Assembly: GCF_000732485.2 (NCBI RefSeq)
Contig: NZ_JAQV02000031.1
Location: forward strand, 248,001 to 312,000
Origin: Bacillus sp. SJS
GTDB taxonomy: Bacteria; Bacillota; Bacilli; Bacillales; Bacillaceae
Reading direction: 5' to 3'
DNA length: 64,000 nucleotides
How positions within the stretch are numbered: the first letter of the stretch is position 1; the number at the start of each line of letters is the position of its first letter. Below the pieces are notes generated by a model. The model did not search any database. It saw only the letters and a list, made by a program, of their open reading frames with translations, and was not told the DNA's origin. Positions 1-9,422 of this stretch are shown in pieces. The translations under genes were made by a program, and so were the position numbers.

Positions 1-251
1 TTCCAAAAATCCAAAATAGAATGCTCGGGACTTTCACCTAGAAGAATATCTACATTTCCCATTCCAATATCTAAATCAAACAGTAAAACCTTTTGCTCCA
101 ATCGAGACAGCTCCAAGCAAAAATTCACGGTAAAGCTGGATTTGCCTGTACCGCCTTTTCCGCTTGCAATCCCAATTGTTTTAGCACGGTTCGGCGTATC
201 TTCTTTGGCTTTGGCTATCATTTGTCTGAGTCTCTCAGCCTGATCGTTCAT
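1..251 (-). CDS. flhG: Flagellar number regulator, MinD-like ATPase FlhG (5' part only)
   Basis: The first 83 or so codons of the gene are in the window; the rest lies beyond the left edge. The ATG at 251 starts inside the end of flhF (overlap 17 bases). The protein begins MNDQAERLRQMI and soon shows a deviant Walker A motif, ASGKGGTGKSSF, followed by LLFDLDIGMGNVDILLG, the signature of the ParA/MinD ATPases. FlhG (YlxH in B. subtilis) pairs with FlhF, stimulates its GTPase and helps set flagellar number and position. Position directly after flhF is the standard one. The identification is firm; length and C-terminus cannot be judged. Confidence 0.93.
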   Translation of the reverse strand, partial: MNDQAERLRQMIAKAKEDTPNRAKTIGIASGKGGTGKSSFTVNFCLELSRLEQKVLLFDLDIGMGNVDILLGESPEHSILDFW

Positions 252-1347
252 GCTTGCCCCCCAGAATCATATCAACTAGTAAAGTTTCTTTAGCCGGTAA
301 TAGGTCATCAGGAACATTCTGGCCGGCCGTTATGCAGGCAATGCCCTTGTTTGATAATTTTGCAGCTTCATATAATGCCCCGAATGTATCTGTTTCATCA
401 AGCTTTGTAAAAATCAGCTTATTTATTTGGAGGGGTTCAAATTGCTCGATAATATCCCGCATGTCTTTTTTCTTTGATGTTGCTGATAGCGTTAAAAAGA
501 TGTCCATATCCTGATCCATACCAATTAACGAGTGTAAATCTTGAATGTATTGGCCGTTCTTATAGTTTCTGCCGGCAGTATCAACAAAAACATGATCAAT
601 TTGTTCGAATTTCTTTTTTGCCTCTTCAAAATCTTCCCGGTTATAGCAAACCTCGATTTGGATATCCAGAATTTTCGCATAGGTTTTCAGCTGGTCGATC
701 GCTGAAATACGATACGTATCTGTCGTAATAAACGCAACCGATTTCTGTCTGTTAATTAAGCAATCGGCTGCAAGCTTCGCAATGGTCGTCGTTTTACCGA
801 CACCTGTAGGTCCTGCAATCACGATAAACCGGCTTTGATACTCCATTCCATTAAAAGGCAAATCTCTCAGTCCATTGATCAGAATTTGACCCGCCTCTTT
901 GCGGCATGCCTCTTCATTTTGATGATCCTTTGACTGGAACCAAAATGTTAGAAGCTCCTGGACTGTGTCATCCAGAATCTCAGAGCCGATTTCCTGCTCC
1001 TCCAATTCCTTGTAAATAACTTCAATGGGTTCAGGAAGTTTTAATGAGGAGCCTCCTGATGCAATTTTGCGGTACTCCAGCTTACCATCCCGAAGGTCTT
1101 TGCCGAGCAGCTGATCTTTCTCCCCCGGTAAAGGGGCAGCATTTTCTTTTTGAACCGGCTTTGTCTGCTCCTCTGTATCAGGATCTGCAGCAGCGAACAC
1201 TTCAATTTGCTTTTTTGTAAATAAGCCAAGGAACCCGCCTTTTTCTACCGCTTTTGAATGGAGAATAACCGCATCCTGCCCGAGATCTTCCTTCACTCTT
1301 TTCATGGCTTCCTGCATCGTATCTGCTGTATATTTTTTTACTTTCAT
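235..1347 (-). CDS. flhF: Flagellar biosynthesis SRP-like GTPase FlhF
   Basis: FlhF is a membrane-associated GTPase related to Ffh and FtsY that sets the site of flagellar assembly. The 370-residue protein has a basic, variable N-terminal region (about 1-100), a helical N domain and a G domain with P-loop [11 protein letters not shown] at about 179-189, DTAGR near 256 and TKLDET near 316. The start ATG follows AGGAGTGG at good spacing and overlaps the flhA stop by 4 bases, which suggests translational coupling. It is followed by flhG, its known partner. Confidence 0.95.
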   Translation of the reverse strand: MKVKKYTADTMQEAMKRVKEDLGQDAVILHSKAVEKGGFLGLFTKKQIEVFAAADPDTEEQTKPVQKENAAPLPGEKDQLLGKDLRDGKLEYRKIASGGSSLKLPEPIEVIYKELEEQEIGSEILDDTVQELLTFWFQSKDHQNEEACRKEAGQILINGLRDLPFNGMEYQSRFIVIAGPTGVGKTTTIAKLAADCLINRQKSVAFITTDTYRISAIDQLKTYAKILDIQIEVCYNREDFEEAKKKFEQIDHVFVDTAGRNYKNGQYIQDLHSLIGMDQDMDIFLTLSATSKKKDMRDIIEQFEPLQINKLIFTKLDETDTFGALYEAAKLSNKGIACITAGQNVPDDLLPAKETLLVDMILGGKHERSG

Positions 1348-3383
1348 GCTACATTCACCACTCCTACGCTCTGGACTTCAACGTTCGATTCGAGTTCATT
1401 ATAGGAAAGAACCGGTACAGCCGGAAAATACCGTTCCAGTAATTGCTTTACATACATTCTTACAGCCGGTGAACAAAGCAGCACAGGTGAGTTACCCTGT
1501 AAAGATAGCGATTCAATCTCTTTAGCTACCGACTCGATGATCGCCTGGGAAACTGAAGGGTCAAGAGATAGATAGTTTCCGTGTTCCGTTTGCTGAACAC
1601 CCTCAGCGACCAGCTTTTCAACTCTTCCGGAAAGCGTCACGACTTTCAGCACTTGGCCATCTCCTGAAAATGCCTGAGTAATCTGTTTTGCCAGGGCCTG
1701 TCTGGCATACTCTGTTAAAATATCGCTGTCAGACGTCATTTTCCCATAGTCAGCCAGCGTTTCAAATATAACCGGCAAATTGCGAATGGACACATTCTCT
1801 TTCAAAAGATTGGATAATACTTTCTGAATATCACCAATTGATAGCGGGGAAGGCGTCACTTCGTCTACCAGTATTGGGTACGCTTCTTTTAAATGGTCAA
1901 TAAGCTGCTTTGTTTCCTGCCGTCCCAGTAGCTCAGATGCATGTTTTTTTATGGTTTCTGTTATATGAGTGGAAACAACTGACGGCGGGTCCACTACTGT
2001 GTATCCATAAAGCTCTGCCTGATCTTTCATCGCTTCAGAGATCCATTTAGCAGGAAGGCCGAACGAAGGCTCAATCGTATCAATTCCTTCGATCGCATCT
2101 TCATCCGCTCCTGGTGCCATCGCAAGATAATGCTCAAGCAGCAAATCTCCCCTGGCTGCTTCGCTACCTTTAATTTTCAGCCTGTATTCATTTGGCTGGA
2201 GCTGGATGTTGTCTCTTATTCTCACAACTGGAATGACAATGCCCAGTTCGATGGCAAGCTGTCTTCTGATCATCACGATCCTGTCGAGCAAATCCCCTCC
2301 CTGCGAGCTATCTGCAAGCGGGATTAGTCCATAGCCGAACTCAAATTCTATCGGATCCATACTAAGAAGCTGTACGATGCTTTCCGGGCTTTTCATCTCT
2401 TCCGGATCAGGCTGCATCTCAAGCTCTGATTCAGGTACTTCTTTTAGCTTTTTCTGACTCTGCTGCATAACATAGGCTCCGAAGGCGAGCGCTCCCCCGA
2501 TCGGCGCAGTAACCAAAAGGCCGATTGGAGTAAAGAGGCCGAGCATCATCATCGAACCTGCTGCCACATACATCATTTGCGGGTAGGCAAATAGCTGTTT
2601 GCTGATGTCTCCGCCAAGATTTCCTTCCGAAGCTGCTCTAGTAACAACAATTCCTGTAGCAGTGGAAATCAGCAGTGCTGGAATTTGGCTGACAATTCCA
2701 TCCCCTACAGATAGCATCGTAAAATGGCTTGCTGCCTCTGCAAAAGGCATTCCCTGCTGGACGACACCAACAATCATACCGAAGATTAAGTTAATGATGA
2801 CAATGATGATTCCCGCGATCGCATCTCCTTTTACGAACTTGCTCGCACCATCCATTGCTCCGTAAAAATCCGCTTCATTCCCTACTTTTTCTCTGCGGAC
2901 TCTTGCTTCCTGCTCCGATATCATTCCTGCATTTAAATCAGCGTCAATACTCATTTGCTTACCAGGCATGGCATCAAGCGTAAACCGTGCTGCAACCTCG
3001 GAAACCCGCTCAGAGCCCTTTGTAATAACAACGAATTGGATAATCACCAAAATAATAAACACAACAAACCCTACAAGAACGTTTCCCCCGACTACAAATG
3101 TTCCGAAGGTCTCGACTACTTTTCCGCCTTCTCCATTTGAAAGAATGGCTCTCGTCGTGGAAACATTAAGCCCGAGTCTAAATAGAGTTAAGAGCAAAAG
3201 CAAAGAAGGAAATATGGAAAACTCAAGCGGTTCTCTCATATTCATGGTTGTTAGGAGCACCAGCAGTGCCAGAGAGATATTGCAAATAATCAGAAGGCTC
3301 AACAGCCATGTTGGAAACGGGATGATCAGCATGGCGACAATGAGCACAACGCTAAAAAGTACGGATAAATCTCTTGTTGACAT
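1344..3383 (-). CDS. flhA: Flagellar export gate protein FlhA
   Basis: FlhA is the large export-gate subunit of the flagellar type III secretion apparatus. It couples proton flow to export and docks chaperone-substrate complexes. The protein has 679 residues, the usual length. The first half holds about eight hydrophobic membrane segments and the conserved stretch LFRLGLNVSTTRAIL of the FHIPEP family near residues 66-80; the second half, from about 330, is the soluble docking domain. The start has GAGGAAGGAA upstream. flhB lies 28 bases upstream and flhF overlaps downstream by 4 bases. Confidence 0.97.
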   Translation of the reverse strand: MSTRDLSVLFSVVLIVAMLIIPFPTWLLSLLIICNISLALLVLLTTMNMREPLEFSIFPSLLLLLTLFRLGLNVSTTRAILSNGEGGKVVETFGTFVVGGNVLVGFVVFIILVIIQFVVITKGSERVSEVAARFTLDAMPGKQMSIDADLNAGMISEQEARVRREKVGNEADFYGAMDGASKFVKGDAIAGIIIVIINLIFGMIVGVVQQGMPFAEAASHFTMLSVGDGIVSQIPALLISTATGIVVTRAASEGNLGGDISKQLFAYPQMMYVAAGSMMMLGLFTPIGLLVTAPIGGALAFGAYVMQQSQKKLKEVPESELEMQPDPEEMKSPESIVQLLSMDPIEFEFGYGLIPLADSSQGGDLLDRIVMIRRQLAIELGIVIPVVRIRDNIQLQPNEYRLKIKGSEAARGDLLLEHYLAMAPGADEDAIEGIDTIEPSFGLPAKWISEAMKDQAELYGYTVVDPPSVVSTHITETIKKHASELLGRQETKQLIDHLKEAYPILVDEVTPSPLSIGDIQKVLSNLLKENVSIRNLPVIFETLADYGKMTSDSDILTEYARQALAKQITQAFSGDGQVLKVVTLSGRVEKLVAEGVQQTEHGNYLSLDPSVSQAIIESVAKEIESLSLQGNSPVLLCSPAVRMYVKQLLERYFPAVPVLSYNELESNVEVQSVGVVNVA

Positions 3384-3411
3384 GTTCCTTCCTCGCTTTC
3401 AATCTCACGAA

Positions 3412-4491
3412 TTACATTTTATTTTTAAGCCTGTAAATATAGGCCAGTATTTCTGCTATGGTTTTGAAAAATTCCTCAGGAACCGCTTGTCCGATTTCAA
3501 CCTGTGCATAAAGAGCTCTTGCCAGCGGCTTGTTTTCAATGGCTACTATATTGTGGCTTTTGGCAATTTCTTTAATTTTCTGTGCAACGAGATCCGCTCC
3601 TTTCGCTACAACAAAGGGGGCATCCATTTTTGATTCGTCATACTTCAGCGCAATCGCAAAATGTGTTGGATTCGTAATAATTACATCAGCGTCAGGAACG
3701 TCCTGCATCATTCTCCGCATGGCCATCTCTCTTTGTTTTTGCTTAATTTTTGATTTAATGAGCGGGTCGCCTTCGGATTTTTTGTATTCATCTTTTATAT
3801 CCTGTTTCGACATCCGGATATTTTTCTCAAAATCGTATTTTTGATATAAATAGTCTAATAACGAAAGGAATAAAAGGGCTCCCCCTGCTGCCAGACCCAT
3901 CTGTACGGTTAAGCTGCCAAGGAACTGCAGTGATTGTTCCACTGTCAGGTATGGCAATCGCAATATGTCACCCAGCCTAAGCCATATTACTGCCGCAGTA
4001 ACCCCGCCTGTAAACAGGATCTTCAGGATTGATTTAAGAAATTCTACTAGTGCCCGGATTGAGTATATCCGTTTGAATCCTTTAAGCGGATCTATTTTTT
4101 CCAGTTTTGGCTGAATGCTTTCGGTTGAAAAAAGAAAGCCAACCTGTATATAGTTGCTGATTATACCTGCAGCAAGGGCGGCTCCCATAACCGGAGCGAG
4201 CAAAATGGCCGCTTCCATTGTGACGGACCCAAGCAGATTTTGAACACTTTCCTCTGTTACTTCGAGCATCATATAGTCATTAATGCTGCCGCGAACAAAA
4301 CCTATGAGACGATCTCTGTAAAAAGCTCCGGCTACCATCAAGGTGAAAAATACGGCGAGCAAATTCACGGCCATATTTACATCGGCACTTTTGGCAACCT
4401 GTCCCTTTTTCCTTGAGTCCTGTCTTTTTTTCGGAGTGGCTTTCTCAGTTTTCTCACCTGAAAAAAACTGTATATCAAGTTTTATTAGCAT
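3412..4491 (-). CDS. flhB: Flagellar export switch protein FlhB
   Basis: FlhB is the export-gate subunit that switches substrate specificity from rod/hook to filament. I start it at the ATG at 4491 (MLIKLDIQFFSGEKTEKATP), because GGGGGAG sits 7 bases upstream; a TTG 15 bases earlier would turn this site into coding sequence. The result is 359 residues. Four membrane segments lie between about 30 and 210. The autocleavage motif NPTH is at about 274-277, followed by the roughly 82-residue C-terminal fragment that FliK senses. It overlaps fliR by 17 bases. A separate gene matching only this C-terminal fragment lies at 31060-31335. Confidence 0.95.
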   Translation of the reverse strand: MLIKLDIQFFSGEKTEKATPKKRQDSRKKGQVAKSADVNMAVNLLAVFFTLMVAGAFYRDRLIGFVRGSINDYMMLEVTEESVQNLLGSVTMEAAILLAPVMGAALAAGIISNYIQVGFLFSTESIQPKLEKIDPLKGFKRIYSIRALVEFLKSILKILFTGGVTAAVIWLRLGDILRLPYLTVEQSLQFLGSLTVQMGLAAGGALLFLSLLDYLYQKYDFEKNIRMSKQDIKDEYKKSEGDPLIKSKIKQKQREMAMRRMMQDVPDADVIITNPTHFAIALKYDESKMDAPFVVAKGADLVAQKIKEIAKSHNIVAIENKPLARALYAQVEIGQAVPEEFFKTIAEILAYIYRLKNKM

Positions 4492-5266
4492 TTTCCACTC
4501 CCCCAAGAAGCCTGACCAAATCTCTCATGGTTTCTGCCATCGTCTCAAAAAGTCCTTCCATCGTAAAAAACAAGGCCCCCATCACAATAATCAGTAAAAT
4601 AAATGCACTCAGCATTTTCACAGGAAGCCCGACAACAAATATATTCATCTGCGGCACTGTCTTTGCTACAATCCCGAGTGCAATATCAATGATAAATAAT
4701 GAACCGACGATCGGAAGTGACATTTGGAAAGCAATTAAAAACATCAGAGAAAAAGATTTGATGATGAATTCAGGAATGGCTTCGCTGTTTAAAGAAAAAG
4801 ATACTGTTTCCGGCGGGATATATTGAAAACTGTAGTAAACCCCGTCCAAAAGCATATGATGAGCATTCAGGCTAAGCATGAACAGTAAAGCAAGTGTATT
4901 CAGAAGCTGTGCGATTAAAGGGCTCTGCGTTCCTGTTTGCGGATCGATAATATTGGCAATGGCAAATCCAATCTGAAAATCCATAAAACTGCCGGCAATC
5001 GTGATTCCAGAGAATATAAGGTATGCTATAAAACCAATCATCAATCCTGTAAAGACTTCTTTCAAAAGCAGCTGAAAATAAAACCCGTTGATTTCAAGCT
5101 CCTGCGGCTTCAATGTTTCATACATGATCAGTGCCAGAAAAAATGAAAAACCTGCTTTATGAAATGCCGGAATTGTCCGATATGAAAAGAGAGGCAGTGT
5201 AATCATAAAAGCAGACATTCTGGCAAATAATAATAGAAAAAAAGGATAATGGCTTATAAGTGACAT
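4475..5266 (-). CDS. fliR: Flagellar export apparatus protein FliR
   Basis: FliR is an integral membrane part of the FliPQR export gate at the base of the flagellum. The 263-residue sequence is strongly hydrophobic, with about six membrane segments and few charged stretches, and matches the family length. It sits in the invariant fliP-fliQ-fliR-flhB order. The stop of fliQ is one base before its ATG, and its end overlaps the flhB start, so translation along this part is probably coupled. No strong separate ribosome binding site is seen apart from an AGGC stretch in the fliQ end. Confidence 0.95.
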   Translation of the reverse strand: MSLISHYPFFLLLFARMSAFMITLPLFSYRTIPAFHKAGFSFFLALIMYETLKPQELEINGFYFQLLLKEVFTGLMIGFIAYLIFSGITIAGSFMDFQIGFAIANIIDPQTGTQSPLIAQLLNTLALLFMLSLNAHHMLLDGVYYSFQYIPPETVSFSLNSEAIPEFIIKSFSLMFLIAFQMSLPIVGSLFIIDIALGIVAKTVPQMNIFVVGLPVKMLSAFILLIIVMGALFFTMEGLFETMAETMRDLVRLLGGVENANKT

Positions 5267-5267
5267 A

Positions 5268-5537
5268 TTAGCCTACAAACCGATCCAGATTGCCAAAAAT
5301 ACTGGATGCATAGGATACCAGTGTTGTGAGCATCCATGGTCCAAAAAAAATCAGTCCGACCATCACAGCTACTATTTTTGGAATAAATGCAAGAGTCTGT
5401 TCCTGAATTTGAGTAGTTGCCTGAAAAATACTGACCGCAAGACCAATAACCAATGCGACAAGCAGCAGCGGCCCGCAAATCAGCAGGGTAGTATAAACCG
5501 CTTTTTCAGCAATGGAAATGACCATCTCCGAACTCAT
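5268..5537 (-). CDS. fliQ: Flagellar export apparatus protein FliQ
   Basis: FliQ is the small export-gate subunit with two membrane helices. The 89-residue protein shows two long hydrophobic segments (about 15-38 and 52-75) separated by the polar turn QATTQIQEQTL, which is typical of the FliQ family. A strong site, TAAGGAGGAA, precedes the ATG. It lies 12 bases after fliP and 1 base before fliR, in the standard order. Confidence 0.95.
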   Translation of the reverse strand: MSSEMVISIAEKAVYTTLLICGPLLLVALVIGLAVSIFQATTQIQEQTLAFIPKIVAVMVGLIFFGPWMLTTLVSYASSIFGNLDRFVG

Positions 5538-5549
5538 TGATATTCCTCC

Positions 5550-6215
5550 TTAAAAACTTTGAAGCAGTGACTTAATCACCAAATACCAGCCATCAACGAG
5601 TACAAAGAGCAAAATCTTAAATGGCAGTGAAATCATAACGGGAGGAAGCATCATCATCCCCATCGACATTAGAATACTTGCTACGACCATGTCAATGACA
5701 AGGAATGGGATGAAGATCATAAAACCGATTTGAAAGGCTGTTTTAATTTCACTAATGGCATAGGCCGGAACCAGCGCAGTTATGGGGATGTCATCGACTG
5801 TTTTAGGTTTTTCGATGTTTGCATAATTTAAGAACAATTCCAGGTCTTTTTGTCTTGTATGTTTGCTCATGAATTCCTTAAATGGTTTTTCCGCTTTCAC
5901 ATACGCTTCTTCCAGCGTGATTTTCTCTTCCAATAATGGCGTGAGCGCCTGCTCGTTAGCCTCAGATAAAACAGGTCCCATAATAAAAAAAGTTAAAAAC
6001 AGGGAAAGTCCAATCAGTACTTGATTTGGAGGCATTTGCTGCGTTGCAAGGGAAGTTCTGACAAAAGACAGGACAATGACAATCCTTGTAAAGCACGTAA
6101 ACAGGATTAAGATGCTTGGTGCCAGAGATAACACGGTCAGCAATAGCAGCAGCTGAACGGAGGTGCTTACACTTTCGGCTTCCCCTGAACCCAATATCCC
6201 CATAAGCTCATTCAT
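5550..6215 (-). CDS. fliP: Flagellar export apparatus protein FliP
   Basis: FliP is the core subunit of the export channel. The open frame extends far upstream, but the real start is the ATG at 6215 (MNELMGILGSGE), which gives 221 residues, the B. subtilis length as I recall it. The upstream part of the frame is fliO in another frame. The signature stretch FTCFTRIVIVLSFVRTSLAT is present near residues 38-57, and the C-terminal half holds the hydrophobic segments ending in VLVDGWYLVIKSLL. The start overlaps the fliO end by 8 bases and has GGAAGAA just upstream. Confidence 0.95.
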   Translation of the reverse strand: MNELMGILGSGEAESVSTSVQLLLLLTVLSLAPSILILFTCFTRIVIVLSFVRTSLATQQMPPNQVLIGLSLFLTFFIMGPVLSEANEQALTPLLEEKITLEEAYVKAEKPFKEFMSKHTRQKDLELFLNYANIEKPKTVDDIPITALVPAYAISEIKTAFQIGFMIFIPFLVIDMVVASILMSMGMMMLPPVMISLPFKILLFVLVDGWYLVIKSLLQSF

Positions 6216-6867
6216 TTCTTCCAGTCCCTTTCCTGATCCACTCTTGTTCCTTTTGCTTTCTTTCTGATCCAAGTTCTTCAAGCTGCTTTTGAAGAGCTTG
6301 CTTAAAGGATGAACGATTCTTTTCTTCAGATTTAACTCCGATCGATTGAACTGCCTTTGATACGATCGTTTTTGCTCCCTGCAAATCGACACCTTTATCT
6401 TCATACTGACGAATAATCCGTTCCACTTCTTCTTCGTTTTCAATCACTTTAAGAAGCTGAATGGAATCCCCTACACCAACTAGAAGAATCTCTTCACCCG
6501 CTTTTACAAGCTGAATCGATCGGTTTTGACCTAAAGATGTTCCTCCCAGTGTCTGAAGATAATTCACTGGTTTCATCAGCTTGTTTCTTGATGAAATCAG
6601 CCTGAAAAGAATATAGATAAGACCGACTACGAAAAGAGTTGCAAAAATCATTTTTATGAAGTCCCACGCGGTAACCCCAGGCTTGTTTTCCACCTGGGGA
6701 GCAGGGACAGATTTCTCACTCTTTTTCTCCGAATCAGTCGTTTTATCCTTTTGCTGAAGATAATCCTGGACCGTGCCGTCTTTTTCGGCTGCCGCAGATA
6801 TATGGTGTTGAAAAGGAGAAAAAACTGAGATTAGAAAAATAAGAGCGGCTGCTGTAATTTTCATCAT
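6208..6867 (-). CDS. fliO: Flagellar assembly protein FliO (FliZ)
   Basis: FliO (named fliZ in B. subtilis at this place) helps the FliP ring assemble. I place the start at the ATG at 6867: it opens a clear signal-peptide-like segment (MMKITAAALIFLISVF, then SAAAEKDG), and the longer frame from TTG at 6918 would run 29 bases into cheY without a ribosome binding site. No strong site is seen at 6867 either, so the start is uncertain by a few codons. A polar linker follows, then a membrane segment at about residues 72-92 (FIKMIFATLFVVGLIYILF) and a soluble FliO domain with the YLQTLGGTSLGQNRSIQLVK motif. The end is rich in charged residues. Confidence 0.88.
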   Translation of the reverse strand: MMKITAAALIFLISVFSPFQHHISAAAEKDGTVQDYLQQKDKTTDSEKKSEKSVPAPQVENKPGVTAWDFIKMIFATLFVVGLIYILFRLISSRNKLMKPVNYLQTLGGTSLGQNRSIQLVKAGEEILLVGVGDSIQLLKVIENEEEVERIIRQYEDKGVDLQGAKTIVSKAVQSIGVKSEEKNRSSFKQALQKQLEELGSERKQKEQEWIRKGTGRNE

Positions 6868-6889
6868 TTTTTGCACGCTGCACACCGGC

Positions 6890-7252
6890 TTAGCTAAGTG
6901 ATTTTTGAATAGCTTCAATTACGCGATCCGCTTGAAAGGGTTTAACGATAAAATCCTTCGCTCCAGCTTGAATGGCGTCGATTACCATAGCCTGCTGCCC
7001 CATTGCGGAACACATAATTACTTTGGCATTCGGATTTAATTTTTTAATTTCTTTCAAGGCTGTGATGCCGTCCATTTCAGGCATGGTGATATCCATCGTA
7101 ACTAAATCAGGCTGATGTTCTTTATATTTTTCAACTGCCTGTGCACCATCCGCTGCTTCTCCTACTACATCAAATCCATTTTTAGAAAGAATATCCTTAA
7201 TCATCATTCTCATAAATGCTGCATCGTCTACGATTAAAATTCTCTTTGCCAT
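6890..7252 (-). CDS. cheY: Chemotaxis response regulator CheY
   Basis: CheY carries the chemotaxis signal from the CheA kinase to the flagellar switch. I start it at the ATG at 7252 (MAKRILIVDDAAFMR), since GGGAG lies 8 bases upstream; an in-frame GTG 9 bases earlier is less likely. The 120-residue protein is a single receiver domain with the acidic pair DD near 9-10, the phosphorylated Asp in LVTMDITMPEMDG near 54, Ser/Ala at SAMGQ and the conserved Lys in FIVKPF near 105. It sits between fliY and fliO, as in B. subtilis, where CheY-P binds FliM and is dephosphorylated by FliY. Confidence 0.96.
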   Translation of the reverse strand: MAKRILIVDDAAFMRMMIKDILSKNGFDVVGEAADGAQAVEKYKEHQPDLVTMDITMPEMDGITALKEIKKLNPNAKVIMCSAMGQQAMVIDAIQAGAKDFIVKPFQADRVIEAIQKSLS

Positions 7253-7267
7253 GTTTGCCACTCCCGT

Positions 7268-8407
7268 TTACTTAAGTTTATTTAGTCTGTCTTGCTGGCT
7301 GATAATATCTGTTACTCGAACTCCGAAGTTCTCGTCGATGACAACAACTTCGCCTTTTGCTACGATTTTACGGTTAATTAGTATGTCTACTGGCTCACCT
7401 GCAAGTTTATCAAGCTCAATAATGGAGCCTGAAGACAGCTCGAGGATTTCTTTAATGGACCGCTTAGTACGGCCAAGCTCTACGGTCACTTGCAGAGGTA
7501 TATCCATCAGCAGGTCCAGATTTCTGCGATCACCGCTTAAAGATTGCATCGGCTCAAAGCTTGCAAATTCTGCCGGCTTCACATCATACTCAGGCTTAGG
7601 CGGATTGTAGGCAGGCTCAGGCTGCTTCGCATATTCCTGATAAGCGGCTCCGTTTGCGGCCTGATGTACAGGCTCTTTTTCAGGAGCAGGCGTCTGGACT
7701 TTCGGTTCAGCGGGTGCTGCCGGTGCCGGAGGATTCATCAATTCAAAAATAAGATCTTTTGCAAATTGCAGAGGAAGAACCTGCATTATGCTTGAGTCAA
7801 TCAAGTTGCCCACCTTTAGCCGGAAAGACACCTTAATAATTAATTCTGAATCAGGAATGGCATCCGTTCCCTCTCCTGCGTTGATGTTCAATAGTTCAAG
7901 TTTAGGCGGACTGATATCTACTTTTTTGTTAAAAATGGTAGACATGCTTGTTGCAGCCGAACCCATCATTTGATTCATTGCTTCCTGAACGGCACTGATA
8001 TGAATATCGCCTAGTGAGGGATCTGGATTAATTCCATCTCCTCCAATCATCAGGTCTGCAATAATCGCCGCATCATTTTGTTCAATTACAAGCAGATTAC
8101 TGCCAGAGAATCCTTCCGTGTAAGTGACTTCGATGGCCACATAAGGCTGAGGAAACTCATGAGCAAGCTTGTTTTTTTCAATAATTGATACTTCTGGTGT
8201 GGTGATATCCACTTTTTGATTCAGTAAAGTGGATAAAGCGGTAGCAGAGCTCCCAAATGATATATTTCCAATTTCGCCGAGCGCATCAGCTTCCATTTCA
8301 TCCAGATAATCTCCAACCTCTTTACCTTTAGCCGGTTCTTCTTCTAATCCAGTACCTTTAAGCAATGCATCGATTTCATCTTGTGATAGCATTTCATTAC
8401 TCCCCAT
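7268..8407 (-). CDS. fliY: Flagellar switch phosphatase FliY
   Basis: FliY is the Gram-positive C-ring protein that replaces FliN and also dephosphorylates CheY-P. I start it at the ATG at 8407 (MGSNEMLSQDEIDALL), preceded by GGGGGTGA; the frame upstream is in the fliM end. It has 379 residues in three parts: an N-terminal CheY-binding peptide LSQDEIDALLKG shared with FliM, two CheC-type active-site repeats near 45 and 150 (MEADALGEIGNISFGSSA and VQEAMNQMMGSAATSMS), a Pro/Ala-rich linker at about 225-290, and a C-terminal SpoA domain (VELGRTKRSIKEIL) homologous to FliN. Confidence 0.96.
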   Translation of the reverse strand: MGSNEMLSQDEIDALLKGTGLEEEPAKGKEVGDYLDEMEADALGEIGNISFGSSATALSTLLNQKVDITTPEVSIIEKNKLAHEFPQPYVAIEVTYTEGFSGSNLLVIEQNDAAIIADLMIGGDGINPDPSLGDIHISAVQEAMNQMMGSAATSMSTIFNKKVDISPPKLELLNINAGEGTDAIPDSELIIKVSFRLKVGNLIDSSIMQVLPLQFAKDLIFELMNPPAPAAPAEPKVQTPAPEKEPVHQAANGAAYQEYAKQPEPAYNPPKPEYDVKPAEFASFEPMQSLSGDRRNLDLLMDIPLQVTVELGRTKRSIKEILELSSGSIIELDKLAGEPVDILINRKIVAKGEVVVIDENFGVRVTDIISQQDRLNKLK

Positions 8408-9395
8408 CTTCGTCACCCCCAAAATAGTGGTCAAGAATCTGCACAGCTAATTTGCGGTTTAATTTTCCAGGCTGTCCTGTATATTTTGGTTTGTCTCCTA
8501 TTTTAATCAGGAGCGGCTGATCAATGGATTGATCCATTTGAATGATGTCTCCGGATTGCAGCTCCATAAATTCGTGAATGGTAATTTCAGAGGAACCTAA
8601 TTCAGCTGAAACCGTAATATCTGTCAATTCAATCCGCTTTTGAAGAGCTTCTGTTTCCGCAGGGTTCCGTTCTTTCCTGTCTGACTGCATCCAGTAGTGA
8701 ACGGATAGCTTTGGAATAATTGGCTCAAGAACGACATGCGGGATGCATAAATTAATCATTCCGCTGGTGTCTCCTACTTGGGCTGTCAGAGAGATGACAA
8801 TAACCGTTTCATTTGGAGAAACCATTTGAATAAATTGCGGATTCACTTCAAATTCCTGCATCTCCGGCTCAATACTTGTAATTGAACTCCATGCCTCCCT
8901 GTAATTATCAAGGGATTTTTCGAAAAGATTGGACATAATTCTTGTTTCAATCTCTGTCAATGTATCAATCTTATTAAAACCAGATCCAATTCCGCCCATT
9001 ACTCGATCCATCATTGCATAGGCGATGTTCGGGTTGACTTCCATGACAATCCGGCCTTCAAGAGGCTGAACTTGAAAAATATTCAAAATCGTCATCTTAG
9101 GCATCGAACGCACGAACTCTTCATATGGAACCTGATCAACGGATGCCACAGTAATCTGGATGTACGTTCTCAGCTGTGCAGAGAAATACGTAGTAAGAAG
9201 CCGGGCAAAGTTTTCATGGATCCGGGTAAGGCTTCTGATCTGATCTTTGGAAAAGCGCAGAGCTCTTTTAAAATCATACGTTTTGATTTTTTTCTCCGCT
9301 TCTTCTCTTTTAAGCTCTTCTGCATCCATTTCTCCTGTAGTAATGGCTGATAGAAGTGCATCAATTTCATTTTGCGATAATATTTCACCGGACAT
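8397..9395 (-). CDS. fliM: Flagellar motor switch protein FliM
   Basis: FliM forms the middle of the C ring and binds CheY-P. The 332-residue protein begins with the CheY-binding segment ILSQNEIDALLSA, then the middle domain and a C-terminal SpoA domain with SAELGSSEITIHEFMELQSG near 272. The ribosome binding site AAGGAGGTAACGTC is excellent. It overlaps the fliY start by 11 bases, which should couple the two C-ring proteins. Length and order agree with B. subtilis. Confidence 0.97.
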   Translation of the reverse strand: MSGEILSQNEIDALLSAITTGEMDAEELKREEAEKKIKTYDFKRALRFSKDQIRSLTRIHENFARLLTTYFSAQLRTYIQITVASVDQVPYEEFVRSMPKMTILNIFQVQPLEGRIVMEVNPNIAYAMMDRVMGGIGSGFNKIDTLTEIETRIMSNLFEKSLDNYREAWSSITSIEPEMQEFEVNPQFIQMVSPNETVIVISLTAQVGDTSGMINLCIPHVVLEPIIPKLSVHYWMQSDRKERNPAETEALQKRIELTDITVSAELGSSEITIHEFMELQSGDIIQMDQSIDQPLLIKIGDKPKYTGQPGKLNRKLAVQILDHYFGGDEDGE

Positions 9396-9422
9396 GACGT
9401 TACCTCCTTAAACAAATATTCA

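Noticed and set aside
2968-3633. Plus-strand frame of 221 codons
   Set aside because: It lies wholly opposite flhA and flhB, has no ribosome binding site and reads like an antisense shadow of conserved membrane genes.
6216-6443. N-terminal extension of fliP by 76 codons
   Set aside because: It is the fliO sequence in another frame; the family start MNEL at 6215 fits length and ribosome binding site.
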